Below are positions 26,270-35,096 of a stretch of DNA of 60,729 nt, piece after piece. The stretch's first letter is position 1. The number at the start of each line of letters is the position of its first letter. The stretch is taken from NCBI GenBank assembly GCA_964464035.1, contig CAYXEN010000009.1, positions 1 to 60,729 of the forward strand. Reading direction: 5' to 3'. This DNA comes from CAYXEN01 sp964464035. Its GTDB lineage: Bacteria; Krumholzibacteriota; Krumholzibacteriia; WVZY01. Made by a program: the position numbers and the translations under genes. A model generated the notes under the pieces. The model was not told the origin of the DNA. It saw only the letters and a list, made by a program, of their open reading frames with translations, and did no database searches.

Positions 26270-27082
26270 CTAGCCGAAGGCCACGTCGAGAATCATCATG
26301 ACCACGAATCCCAGCATGGCGCCCATGGTGGCGACGTCGGTATTCCCGCCCCGCTGGGATTCCGGAACCACCTCTTCCACCACGACGAAGATCATCGCTC
26401 CCGCCGCGAACGCCAGCGCGTAAGGGAGAATCGGCCGGGCGTAGACTACGGCCACGGCCCCGAGCACGCCCGCGATCGGTTCCACCACGGCGGACAGTTG
26501 CCCGTAGAAGAAGCTCCTGAACCGGGACATCCCTTCCCTTCTGAGCGGCATGGCGACCGCGATTCCCTCGGGAAAGTTCTGGATCCCGATGCCGATGGCG
26601 AGCGCTATCGCGCCGGCCATCGTCGCCGAAGGAATGCCGGCCGCGACGGCCCCGAAAGCGACTCCCACCGCAAGTCCCTCGGGTATGTTGTGCAGGGTTA
26701 TGGCTAGGATGAGGAGCGTTGTCCTCCTCCATTGCGTGCTGATCCCCTCGGCTTCCTCGGAAGGGAACCCTATGTGAAGGTGGGGAAGGATCCTGTCGAT
26801 GCCTCTCAGCACGACGGCCCCAAGGAGAAAGCCCAGCGCGGGGGGCGCCCAGGGGGGAATGCCCTTCTCCCGTGACATCTCGATCGCCGGGGCGAGAAGG
26901 GACCAGTAGCTGGCCGCGATCATCACGCCCGCCGCGAAACCGAGCATGCCGTCGAGGAGCCTGCGGTTCACGTTTTTCACGAGGAGAACCATGGAGGCTC
27001 CAAGGGCGGTGACGAACCACGTGAAGAGCGTGGCCAGGAGAGCCTGCAGGATCGGGTTCAAGTTCGAGAGAAAGACTCCCAT
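26270..27082 (-). CDS. ZIP-family metal transporter
   Basis: A 270-residue inner-membrane protein with 8 hydrophobic segments and both ZIP metal-site motifs, HNIPEGLAVGVAFG in helix 4 and QNFPEGIAVAMP in helix 5, where His is replaced by Gln in the second. ZIP proteins take up zinc or other divalent metals. It starts 40 bp after the OsmC-family stop on the same strand, so the two are probably cotranscribed. Its 3' end is convergent with the acyl-CoA synthetase gene, 3 bp away. The metal specificity cannot be read from the sequence. Confidence 0.88.
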   Translation of the reverse strand: MGVFLSNLNPILQALLATLFTWFVTALGASMVLLVKNVNRRLLDGMLGFAAGVMIAASYWSLLAPAIEMSREKGIPPWAPPALGFLLGAVVLRGIDRILPHLHIGFPSEEAEGISTQWRRTTLLILAITLHNIPEGLAVGVAFGAVAAGIPSATMAGAIALAIGIGIQNFPEGIAVAMPLRREGMSRFRSFFYGQLSAVVEPIAGVLGAVAVVYARPILPYALAFAAGAMIFVVVEEVVPESQRGGNTDVATMGAMLGFVVMMILDVAFG

Positions 27083-27122
27083 GTCGGCATCCTATAGGAG
27101 AAAGGCTGCTGCCCGCAAGGGC

Positions 27123-27484
27123 TTACTTCGCGAGTATCTCGAACTCGGGGGGATTGAGAATGTGTTTCTTCACGGCACAGAGATTGGCGACTTTCTTCAC
27201 CGTTTCCCTGTACTTGTCCGGGAACCCCGGCGGCAGGTTTATCTGGATGGTCATCTTGTCTATCATGCGCGATTCAGGGTTGAAGCGCGTGTGCAGCTCG
27301 AGACCGAGTCCCTCCGATGAGATGCCTCTCTCGCTGCAGAAGTTCAAGACGTAGATGCCCGCACAGGTCCCGATGGATGCCAGGAAAAGGTCGAACGGCG
27401 CCGGAGCGGAGTCGTCTCCTCCCGCCGACTTCGGCTGGTCGGTGTGTACGGTGAATCCATTGAAGTGCGCGTCGACGCGCTTGT
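27123..27484 (-). CDS. OsmC-family protein, 5' end lost in an assembly gap
   Basis: About 120 residues are visible, starting at KRVDAHFNGFTV close to the normal N-terminus of this family. The two redox cysteines are in SIGTCAGIYVLNF and ANLCAVKKH. The family reduces organic hydroperoxides. A 100-N gap (27485-27584) hides the start codon; an ATG at 27620 is in frame across the gap only by convention. The ZIP transporter follows on the same strand. Confidence 0.8.
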
Positions 27485-27584
27485 NNNNNNNNNNNNNNNN
27501 NNNNNNNNNNNNNNNNNNNNNNNNNNNNNNNNNNNNNNNNNNNNNNNNNNNNNNNNNNNNNNNNNNNNNNNNNNNNNNNNNNNN
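27485..27584. other. Assembly gap (100 N)
   Basis: 100 undetermined bases at the 5' end of the OsmC-family gene; the real length is unknown. Confidence 0.98.
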
Positions 27585-27778
27585 CCGGCCCGCCCGCAGT
27601 TTCTTTATCGACGGCTTCAAGCTAATATGTTCGCATGAATTTGTCGATGGTATTTCCGCGGGCGGCGCCGTTTCATCGCCGGCCCTATTATTGATTGGGA
27701 TTCCGCGCCCGATGTGCTAGAATATTCCGGGACTCGGTTCACGAACAGGAACCTTGCTGCGATTCGAGAAGGAGCGCC

Positions 27779-28477
27779 ATGAAACGCAAGATGAGATTCC
27801 AGGTCCTGATTTTTTTTGTCCCCTTCTTGTTCTATCCTGCCGCCGGACATCCGCAGGACGGATGCATATCGAAGGGCTGTCACGAGGACTTCGACAAGTT
27901 CGAGGTGAAGCATCCCATCATGGAGGAAGGGTGCGAGAACTGCCACGAACTCCAGAGCGAGAAGGATCACAAGTTCACCCTTGTCGAAGAGGGAAACGAT
28001 CTTTGTCTCATGTGCCACGACGACGTCGTCGAAGGCGAGCGCAAGCACGGGGCGATAGAAGCGGGCGGGTGCACGATATGTCACGATCCGCACGGAAGTT
28101 CCAGGAAACGGCTCCTCGCGATGGCCTTTCCCGAGGGTCTCTACGCTCCCTGGTCGCCGGACAACTATGAACTATGTTTTTCCTGCCATGAGGAATCGCT
28201 GGTGGGAGAGAGGTCGACCACGGAAGCGACCGCCTTCCGTGACGGCAAACGCAACCTCCATTCCGTGCACGTGGGCAGGGAGACCAAGGGAAGAACCTGC
28301 CTGATGTGCCATTATCCTCACGCGGGCTCCAGCCATGCGCTCCTGCGCGAAAGCACCCCTTTCGGAAAGTGGAACCTGAGCATCAGGTGGAAGGGAAGCG
28401 ACAAGGGCGGTAGCTGCGCCCCCTCGTGCCACAAGAAGAGAAGCTACGACCGTTCGCGGAGCGGTTCCGATCAGTAG
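27779..28477 (+). CDS. Seven-site multiheme cytochrome c
   Basis: A 232-residue exported protein (hydrophobic leader about 6-22) with five standard CXXCH heme sites (CENCH, CLMCH, CTICH, CFSCH, CLMCH), a CX4CH at the N-terminus (CISKGCH) and a CX3CH near the C-terminus (CAPSCH). The spacing and HDPHG/HYPHAG pieces after the sites fit the doubled-CXXCH/cytochrome c3-like class, which carries electrons through the periplasm. The ATG at 27779 follows AAGGAG. It is convergent with the 12-heme gene, overlapping by 7 bp. I found no sigma-54 site upstream. Seven hemes are possible if the two unusual sites are used. Confidence 0.85.
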   Translation: MKRKMRFQVLIFFVPFLFYPAAGHPQDGCISKGCHEDFDKFEVKHPIMEEGCENCHELQSEKDHKFTLVEEGNDLCLMCHDDVVEGERKHGAIEAGGCTICHDPHGSSRKRLLAMAFPEGLYAPWSPDNYELCFSCHEESLVGERSTTEATAFRDGKRNLHSVHVGRETKGRTCLMCHYPHAGSSHALLRESTPFGKWNLSIRWKGSDKGGSCAPSCHKKRSYDRSRSGSDQ

Positions 28478-30192
28478 CTCTTGGGGTCGTGGTTCTTGTT
28501 GTGGCACTTGAGGTAGCATTTGCCGCGACGCTGTCCCAGGTCGATGAATTCCAGCTTTCCCGAGTTGCTGGGCTGCACTTCGAGCGTGTTGAAATTGATC
28601 AGGTGAGCGTTGTTCGTGGAATTGCCCTGTGCTGAACTTATGCCGTGGGGATCGTGGCATGTCGCGCAGGACGCCTTTTCCCCTTCGATGTGTTTCTTGT
28701 GCTCCTTGAAGCTCTGGTTGCCGAGGATGCTCGAACGGCTGTGGCACTTGTAGCACAACGCATAGAGAGCCGAACTCTCCCTCATGCCGTTCGAGGTCTC
28801 GTAGCGTCTCTCCAGCAGGGGCTCCCATGCCGACCCGTGCGGCCCGTTCGCCCCCTGTCCTCCCGCGTTCGTCCCCGTGTCGCTCGAGTGGCAATCCGTG
28901 CAGTAGATGATGCTCGCAGTCGTATAGGGCGAGATCAGGCTCGGCACGAACTGGTTCTTGCCCGGTGCCTCGACGGGATGAAAAGAAGGATTGTTGGGAT
29001 CGAATTCGAGTCGCGTGTTCGTCTCGTTTATCACGCGCGGGACGTGCGGCGTGGTGGAATGTTGGCCCGCGTGACACTTGAAGCATATCTCGTATTCGTA
29101 GCCGGCTTCTTCTACGAGGTCGCCGGCGGCGTTCACACCTGAAACCCCTTTCGTCAGGCTGCGGTTGAAAGGGGCCTGCTCGTTGCCAAGGGAATTGGCC
29201 GAGTGAGGATCGTGGCAGTCGAGACACTCGACGTGCTTGTTCATCGTGTAGGGATCCTCGCCGGGTTCATGGATTCCCTGGTAGTTGTCCACCGGATGCG
29301 TGGAGAGCTTGGCGAAGTCGGCCTCCAGGTCCTTCGAAGCCGTGTGACCGTTGTGGCACTTGAGGCAGTTCTGTTCTTCCAGGGGATCGTAGAGGAGCCT
29401 TTCGGGTTCACCTGCGAGATGAGGCGTATGGCAATTGGCGCAGGCGTTGGCGGCGACCGTCTGCTCGTTCGTGTAAGGCCACGGATCGGGAGGAGTGCCG
29501 TCCCAGGTGTTCGAGGAGGTGGCGTGGCTCGAATTCTCCCAGTAGTTCTTGATGTGGCATCTCTTGCACAGGGCGGATTGCTGGTTGCTCTCCCGGAGGA
29601 AATGCCCGTGTATGTCGTTGTGGGCGTCGTGGCAGGAAGTGCACTGCATGCGCCCTTGTGGGTCGAGATGGATATCGGGATTGTTCGTGGGATCCGCGAT
29701 CTCGGGATTGGCCGCCGATACGCTCGGATCGTACGTGAAGCTCACCGGGTGATCGTCGCTCAAGTCCGTTCCCACGAGGCTCCTTCCCCGGGGAAACTGG
29801 TACGTCATACTCAGCTGGGCGCTCTCGCTGATGAGAAGCCCCAGTGCGATGGTCCCGTCGTGACAGCTCAGGCAAAGCTTCGAAGTGCCGTTCGGTTGGC
29901 CGGGAAGTATGTGCATCGAAGAACTCTGGTAGGGAAGATAACTCGCCTGCGTCTCTGCCTTGTTCCAGAGCGGCCCAGAGGTGCCGGCTCTGTGGGGAGT
30001 GTGGCAGAAGATACAGATGCGAGTCTCCGAGGAGGCCTTGACCTCGCCCGGGCCGCTCACCGACAGGTTGTGCTTCGTCGAGACGATGGTCGCGGATTGC
30101 GCCCGGGCATCCCCGCCGGGAACCAAGGCCAGACTTCCCGCCAGTATCGATGCCGCTGCAAGCGATGCGAATGTTCTAGCGTCGTTCTTCAT
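28471..30192 (-). CDS. Large multiheme cytochrome c (about 12 hemes)
   Basis: A 573-residue protein with a cleavable leader (about 1-31, ending DARAQ), eleven CXXCH sites and a final CX3CH (CYLKCH). Residues 40-110 (ETRICIFCHTPH, then TSKLCLSCHDGT) match the 4-heme protein at 37.3 kb. Many extra histidines lie in the linkers (SDDHPV, STHPVDN, SFHPVEA), as needed for bis-histidine hemes. It is the last gene of the propeller/cytochrome/barrel operon and overlaps the previous gene by 17 bp. It is expected in the periplasm or on the cell surface as the main electron carrier; location beyond export is inference. Confidence 0.88.
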   Translation of the reverse strand: MKNDARTFASLAAASILAGSLALVPGGDARAQSATIVSTKHNLSVSGPGEVKASSETRICIFCHTPHRAGTSGPLWNKAETQASYLPYQSSSMHILPGQPNGTSKLCLSCHDGTIALGLLISESAQLSMTYQFPRGRSLVGTDLSDDHPVSFTYDPSVSAANPEIADPTNNPDIHLDPQGRMQCTSCHDAHNDIHGHFLRESNQQSALCKRCHIKNYWENSSHATSSNTWDGTPPDPWPYTNEQTVAANACANCHTPHLAGEPERLLYDPLEEQNCLKCHNGHTASKDLEADFAKLSTHPVDNYQGIHEPGEDPYTMNKHVECLDCHDPHSANSLGNEQAPFNRSLTKGVSGVNAAGDLVEEAGYEYEICFKCHAGQHSTTPHVPRVINETNTRLEFDPNNPSFHPVEAPGKNQFVPSLISPYTTASIIYCTDCHSSDTGTNAGGQGANGPHGSAWEPLLERRYETSNGMRESSALYALCYKCHSRSSILGNQSFKEHKKHIEGEKASCATCHDPHGISSAQGNSTNNAHLINFNTLEVQPSNSGKLEFIDLGQRRGKCYLKCHNKNHDPKSY

Positions 30193-31219
30193 GCGTGTCC
30201 TCTCCCGCTACGTAGTCGAAGAATTGAACGGCCTGGTTGTACGCGTCGGCAACGTATATCCTGTCCTCGTCGTCTATGTATATGCCGCTCGGCAGATAGA
30301 ACCTGCCGGGGCCGTAACCGGAAGACCCGAAGGCCAGCAGCATCTCCCCCTCGGGGGAGAACACCTGAACGTTGTCGAAAAGGGCGTCGACGACGTATAT
30401 GTGTCCCTCGCTGTCGACCGCCACGCCTCTCGGCTTCGAGAAGGTTCCCGGCCCGTCGCCGGCATAGCCGAATTCGGATATGAAGGAGCCGTCTGCGGTG
30501 AGGACCTGTACCCGGAAGTTCATCGAGTCGGTCACAACCAGGCGGCCGTCGGCCGTACAGGTCACGTTGGTGGGAAAGTTGAATTGACCCTCTCCCGTCC
30601 CCCTCGTTCCTATCTTTTTCTCGACCTCCCCCGACAGGGTCGTTCGGTAGATGCAATGCCCTTTCGTGTCCACGACGTAGAGATGCCCGCCGTCGGGGGA
30701 AGCGGCGATTCCCGTCGGCCGCTCGAACAAGCCGCCTCCGAAAGTGCCGAGGACCTTTCCGCGCTTGTCGATTACGAATACGACTCCCCTGACCGAGTCG
30801 GTCACGAACAGTTTGTCTCCCGCGATGGCGATGCCTATCGGGGAGAGCAGCTCGTGGTCGGCCGTGATCTCCGCCTTCTTCCTGCCCTTTGGAGAGAAGA
30901 TGACTACCTTTCTAAGCCCCGTATCGACTACGTAGAGATCACCCGCCGCGTCCTTGGCGAGACCGTAGGGGCTTCGCAGAACCTCCGCCTTCTTGCCGGT
31001 GACGATCCTCCCCAACCGGCTCCAGATCCCCCTGTCGGACGATGCGGCCTTCTTCGCGAATATCGCTCCGGCGAATCTTATCCTGGCCTTTTCGGGGGCG
31101 GACGGCCATGAAAGTCCGCCGGTCTCCTTCTCGACGGTGCGCGAGCAGGAAAACAGCAGAGCCGCCGCCAGGAGAGGCGGCATGATTCTCGACGATCTTC
31201 CGGGGAATGATCCGCGCAT
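30176..31219 (-). CDS. NHL-repeat six-bladed beta-propeller lipoprotein (second copy)
   Basis: A 347-residue lipoprotein with lipobox LLFSC (Cys25), followed by about six NHL-type repeats of 45-50 residues (RSPYGLAKDAAGDLYVVDTG, FNFPTNVTCTADGRLVVTDS, FSKPRGVAVDSEGHIYVVDA and others). A GAGGAG site precedes the ATG. It is 14 bp after the barrel stop and overlaps the 12-heme gene start. Its repeats are clearly related to the propeller at 34.0-35.1 kb. NHL propellers usually bind proteins; here one may scaffold cytochromes at the membrane, which is inference. Confidence 0.85.
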   Translation of the reverse strand: MRGSFPGRSSRIMPPLLAAALLFSCSRTVEKETGGLSWPSAPEKARIRFAGAIFAKKAASSDRGIWSRLGRIVTGKKAEVLRSPYGLAKDAAGDLYVVDTGLRKVVIFSPKGRKKAEITADHELLSPIGIAIAGDKLFVTDSVRGVVFVIDKRGKVLGTFGGGLFERPTGIAASPDGGHLYVVDTKGHCIYRTTLSGEVEKKIGTRGTGEGQFNFPTNVTCTADGRLVVTDSMNFRVQVLTADGSFISEFGYAGDGPGTFSKPRGVAVDSEGHIYVVDALFDNVQVFSPEGEMLLAFGSSGYGPGRFYLPSGIYIDDEDRIYVADAYNQAVQFFDYVAGEDTHEERR

Positions 31220-31233
31220 CCGGCGCTCCTCTT

Positions 31234-33237
31234 TCAGAAATACCTGCGCAACTGCGTCTTCAGGTAGAATCGACTTCGCTTCTCGAGCCCCTCGATCCTG
31301 CCGTGCTCGTACGCCGCCGAGCAGATGAACTCTATCTGGCCGTAGTCGAACTTGAACTCGTTCTCGAGACCGTAGAGGAGACTTGCATCCCCCTGACCCT
31401 TGTGGTCCCGGTAATAGGAGCGGAGATTGGTCCTCAAGCTGCGAGACAGGCGTTTCTTGAAGCCGAAGACCACGTCCCAGAGAGTCGCCTTGACCGGTGT
31501 CCCGATGAAGTCTATCGATGTGTAGTCGGCCTGGAAATTGATCTGGCTCGAGGATGAGAAGTTGAAGTACATGTATTCGTTCATTCGCCGCGATATGTAA
31601 GGGTTGATATCGGCCCGGTAATCCTGGTATTCGAACGTCGACGTGGTCCCGGAGATCATTCCCTGCAGGGTCAAGACACTGTGATCGATGTCCTGCAGGT
31701 AGTCGCCGGCGACACCGGAGAGAAGCGACTGATCAGAGATCTTCCTCCGGTAGGTCACCGTGACGTGATTCTTGACGTTCACGCCCACGTTCCACTGGTC
31801 GGTGATCGTTTTGTAGGACAGGGACGGGTCGACGTCGAAATCATAGCTCACCAGAACGGACGCGTTCTCGGGGATGTTGCCGCCCGGGAGCCTTATGATC
31901 TCCGTGTAGCTGTTGAAGGCTCGCACGATATAGTCTATCCCTTCCTCGTAGAGGACGACGCCGCGGTCGTCCCATATCTCGATCGTCTCCGGCTTGATGA
32001 ATTGCCTGTCCAGGAAGAGGGGGACGCCGGGAGTGAATTGGTGATTCTCCTTGATCACGGAAGCGACGTCCTCCAGGAAGTTCTGCCACTCCTCGAGGTA
32101 CCTCGCCGAGTATCCGCCCTCGATCCTCCCGAAGAACGTGGACTTCTGGTAGTTGAACCTGAGCTCGCCTCCCTTGTCCACTTGTCTGCCGCGATCGAAA
32201 CCGAAGGACGTGTTGAAGATCTCGAGGGAGCTCAAGAGGCTCTCGTACAACTTGTGCGTCAAGATGGCCTGGTAGGTCTCGGTCTTGTTGCTGAGATCGC
32301 CGGACGTGCCGCTCGAATTGGAGTAGGCCAGCTGCGCGGACAGGTTTTTCATCATGTTTGCGTTGAGGTTCTCCTGGATGCCGATGTTACGCGTGTTGTA
32401 ACCGTCCTTCTGGCTGTAGTACTGGACGTTGGACAGGAGCTGCACTCTCGCCCTGGCCGATGGATTGATCGTGTTCTGGAACTCGGCCTGCTCGATCAGG
32501 CTCTTCACGTTTCTCTCCGATCGCCATATATCGGAAGCTTCACCCCTCAGGATGGTCTTGGCGAGACGGTTCTCGTTGGAGACGTCCAGGCGGAGGTTCT
32601 TCCTTCTTTCCAGGTAATAGTAGAAGCCGTATCCCTCCTGTTCCGTCTCCGTCGCCTGCAAGGCCAGCGGCAGAACCTGGGACTCGACCTGCATCATGGC
32701 CCCGTATCGGCGCGTGATGAGATCGCGTCTCGACCAGTACGTGTTGTCCACGGTGGTGGTTATCCGCGAGGCGAAGAAGCGGAAGTTTACGGGCAGGCGC
32801 CGCAGAAACTCGGCTTCGAGGTTGTAGTCCCTTATCCCCAGGTTCGTCCCGTAGTCCTGGGCCGGGGAGAGCCGCAAGAACTCCTGCTTCTTCGTCCAAG
32901 TGAAAGACGTCTTCAGCTTCAAGAAATTGGGATGATAGACGTAGCTCGTCGCTTCGAGCGAGGGTTCCTCGATGAACCTGTGGGCCTTGGAGAAGACGTT
33001 CTGCAGGCGGTTCTCCTTTTGCCAAACGTCCCTCTGGTACTCGTAACCGAAACCGAGGTACCCGTCGTAGGACGTGATCTTGAGTGCCCTGATCTCCTGG
33101 GCCGCCGTGACGGCGGGCATCATGACGGCAAGCAAGATGGAGAGAAAGGCCAGGCGGGCTGCGGCCTTCGTCCCGCGGCTGGAGATGCACGCGTCGATCC
33201 TTTGCGATGTCCTGCGGCTCATGAAGCGTTCAATCAT
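31234..33237 (-). CDS. Large outer-membrane beta-barrel (porin-like partner of cytochromes)
   Basis: A 667-residue protein with a long n-region and a hydrophobic leader (about 26-46, ending TAAQE). The rest is alternating hydrophobic strands and turns rich in Tyr, Arg and Asp, ending in QLRRYF, the terminal aromatic typical of barrel proteins. I recognise no named family. The length is like MtrB/OmbB-type porins of electron conduits (roughly 650-700 residues), and cytochrome genes lie on both sides. It overlaps the 5-heme gene by 8 bp (ATG inside its end). A role as a sheath through which cytochromes pass electrons is inference. Confidence 0.65.
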   Translation of the reverse strand: MIERFMSRRTSQRIDACISSRGTKAAARLAFLSILLAVMMPAVTAAQEIRALKITSYDGYLGFGYEYQRDVWQKENRLQNVFSKAHRFIEEPSLEATSYVYHPNFLKLKTSFTWTKKQEFLRLSPAQDYGTNLGIRDYNLEAEFLRRLPVNFRFFASRITTTVDNTYWSRRDLITRRYGAMMQVESQVLPLALQATETEQEGYGFYYYLERRKNLRLDVSNENRLAKTILRGEASDIWRSERNVKSLIEQAEFQNTINPSARARVQLLSNVQYYSQKDGYNTRNIGIQENLNANMMKNLSAQLAYSNSSGTSGDLSNKTETYQAILTHKLYESLLSSLEIFNTSFGFDRGRQVDKGGELRFNYQKSTFFGRIEGGYSARYLEEWQNFLEDVASVIKENHQFTPGVPLFLDRQFIKPETIEIWDDRGVVLYEEGIDYIVRAFNSYTEIIRLPGGNIPENASVLVSYDFDVDPSLSYKTITDQWNVGVNVKNHVTVTYRRKISDQSLLSGVAGDYLQDIDHSVLTLQGMISGTTSTFEYQDYRADINPYISRRMNEYMYFNFSSSSQINFQADYTSIDFIGTPVKATLWDVVFGFKKRLSRSLRTNLRSYYRDHKGQGDASLLYGLENEFKFDYGQIEFICSAAYEHGRIEGLEKRSRFYLKTQLRRYF

Positions 33238-34045
33238 GCCCGTCCTCCTGCCCGGCTTGCGAGAACTCTTGCATGCTCTCGATCGAAGTCTTGGATGCGT
33301 TCAACGTGCGGACGAGGAACCGGCGCTCGCTCATGTGGGGATCGTGACACGCCAGGCAATTCCCTTCGTCTCGTCCGGCCGATGGTCCTCCCTCCTCGTG
33401 CGCGAACTCGTCGCTTTCGTCCGAGCCGTGGCAGGAGAGGCAGAGCTTCCTTCCCGGCTTTTCGCGAAGCATGTACGGGTTGCGGGACTGGTGAGGGTTG
33501 TGGCACTCGGTGCACTCGCCGGCGGCCACGGGCCCGTGAAAGAACTTGCCTTCGTTGCCGGGATCGTCGGGGGATTTTTCGCTGTGACAGTACACGCACA
33601 GTTCCTCGGGCGGGCGGGCGAGTCTGCCCGAGCTGGCGGCGATCGAATTGAACGAAGGCTTTACGCTCGAACCCTGCACCATGGAACTCCTGAAACTCTT
33701 CGTGCCGGGAAGAGCATGGCAGGCTCCGCATTCCTTGGCTGCGTACGGGCCATGGACGACCATCTTTATCTCTTCTATCTTCCACTTGGCGACCTGCCTG
33801 GCGGCCAGGCTGTCCACGGCGGCGCGCTCCGCCTCCGTCTTCGGCGGCGGCACACCGTCGAAGAGTTTGCTCATCACCTTGTACCTCGTCTGGGACGAGC
33901 AGCCGAGGACGGTGAGGGCAAGAACCCACGGGAGCAACGCCAGCACGCCGGGCGAAGCCCCCGCCGCCGGCGTCGCGTTCTTGCGCCCGGTAGAGGCTCT
34001 CAGGCTCGTATCCCGATCACTTCTTCTTGGCGTGGCCGAATCCAT
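33230..34045 (-). CDS. Five-heme cytochrome c lipoprotein
   Basis: A 271-residue protein with a long n-region, a hydrophobic stretch and lipobox LTVLGC (Cys49 from this start). It carries five CXXCH sites (CGACH, CVYCH, CTECH, CLSCH, CLACH), arranged as repeats with HNPHQ and HDPHM following sites. The ATG at 34045 overlaps the end of the upstream propeller gene by 29 bp and lacks a good ribosome site, so translation is probably coupled; a shorter start just before the hydrophobic stretch is possible. It is anchored to a membrane by lipid and is placed next to the barrel gene, so it is a candidate barrel-associated cytochrome. Confidence 0.82.
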   Translation of the reverse strand: MDSATPRRSDRDTSLRASTGRKNATPAAGASPGVLALLPWVLALTVLGCSSQTRYKVMSKLFDGVPPPKTEAERAAVDSLAARQVAKWKIEEIKMVVHGPYAAKECGACHALPGTKSFRSSMVQGSSVKPSFNSIAASSGRLARPPEELCVYCHSEKSPDDPGNEGKFFHGPVAAGECTECHNPHQSRNPYMLREKPGRKLCLSCHGSDESDEFAHEEGGPSAGRDEGNCLACHDPHMSERRFLVRTLNASKTSIESMQEFSQAGQEDGHD

Positions 34046-35096
34046 ATACGTTGATCTTTCTTTCCCCGTACTGGTTGGATACGAGGATGAGGTATTCCAC
34101 CTCGAAGTCGTCCGCGGCATACTTGCGGAAGTAGTCCACGTTGTCGTAGTCGATGATTATATGGGCGGGCAGGTACATCGAGCCCGGCTCGGATCCGCCG
34201 CCTCCGAAGAAAAGGAGCACGTCCCCGGTCTGGTCGAATATCTGCACGTTCTCGAAGGCGCTGTCCACGACGTAGAGATGCCCTTCGCGATCCAGTGCTA
34301 TGCCCTTGGGCCGGGTGAAGGCGCCGATGCCGTCGCCTGCCTTTCCGAATACCTTGAGCAACTTGCCGGTCCGGTCGAATTCTTGAACCCGGAAGTTGAT
34401 CGTGTCGGTCACGTAGATATTGCCCTCGGCGTCGACCGCCAGATTGGTCGGCTTCAGGAACTGGCCTTTCTCGTTGCCGCCCTTGCCCCACTTGAAGAGC
34501 ACCTCGCCGGTCTCCCTGTCTCTTGCCTCTATCTCGTTGTCCTTGGCGTCGGCGACGTATATGGTGTCACCCTCGACCACGGCGTCGGTCGGGAGCATCT
34601 CTTCCTTGTCGCCGATGGCCGTCACGTATTTGTCGTTCTTGTCGAAGACGACGATCTGCCCCCTGCCGATGTCGGCGACGTACTTGTTGCCTTCGGCGTC
34701 TATGAATACGTGGATCGGTTTTTTCAGCTTGCCGCGCCCCTTGGCCGGGAACAGGTAGAATTTCCTCTTCTCGAGGTCGATGACCACGATGGTGCCGAAC
34801 AACGTGTCGCAGACGTAGATCTTGCCGTCGTGGATCCTGAGCCCGTAAGGCTTGCCGAGGCCTTTGAGCGTGTTCTTCGTCCCGACGATCGCCTTCTCGA
34901 ACCACGAGGGTTCGGATTCGATGTCGGCGGAGGAATTGATCGACCTCAGGTACTGAATCTTCGGTTCCTGCGGCGCGGGAGGATAGAATACCTCGAGAGA
35001 CCCCTTGCGGACAGGGGCCGACGAGCACCCCGCCATGACCAGCGCGGCCACGGCGGCGAATCTCGTGAACCATTCGACGGACTTCATAGAAATCAT
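34017..35096 (-). CDS. NHL-repeat six-bladed beta-propeller lipoprotein (first copy, operon leader)
   Basis: A 359-residue lipoprotein with lipobox VMAGC (Cys24 from this start) and six NHL-type repeats (LGKPYGLRIHDGKIYVCDTL, FLKPTNLAVDAEGNIYVTDT, FTRPKGIALDREGHLYVVDS and others). The ATG at 35096 follows AAGGGGTGG; one at 35087 is a close alternative. It is the first gene of the five-gene operon, downstream of a sigma-54 promoter at about 35259-35272. It is clearly related to the propeller at 30.2 kb, with the best match in the fifth and sixth repeats (VDSAFENVQIF against VDALFDNVQVF). Its binding partner is unknown. Confidence 0.85.
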   Translation of the reverse strand: MISMKSVEWFTRFAAVAALVMAGCSSAPVRKGSLEVFYPPAPQEPKIQYLRSINSSADIESEPSWFEKAIVGTKNTLKGLGKPYGLRIHDGKIYVCDTLFGTIVVIDLEKRKFYLFPAKGRGKLKKPIHVFIDAEGNKYVADIGRGQIVVFDKNDKYVTAIGDKEEMLPTDAVVEGDTIYVADAKDNEIEARDRETGEVLFKWGKGGNEKGQFLKPTNLAVDAEGNIYVTDTINFRVQEFDRTGKLLKVFGKAGDGIGAFTRPKGIALDREGHLYVVDSAFENVQIFDQTGDVLLFFGGGGSEPGSMYLPAHIIIDYDNVDYFRKYAADDFEVEYLILVSNQYGERKINVYGFGHAKKK

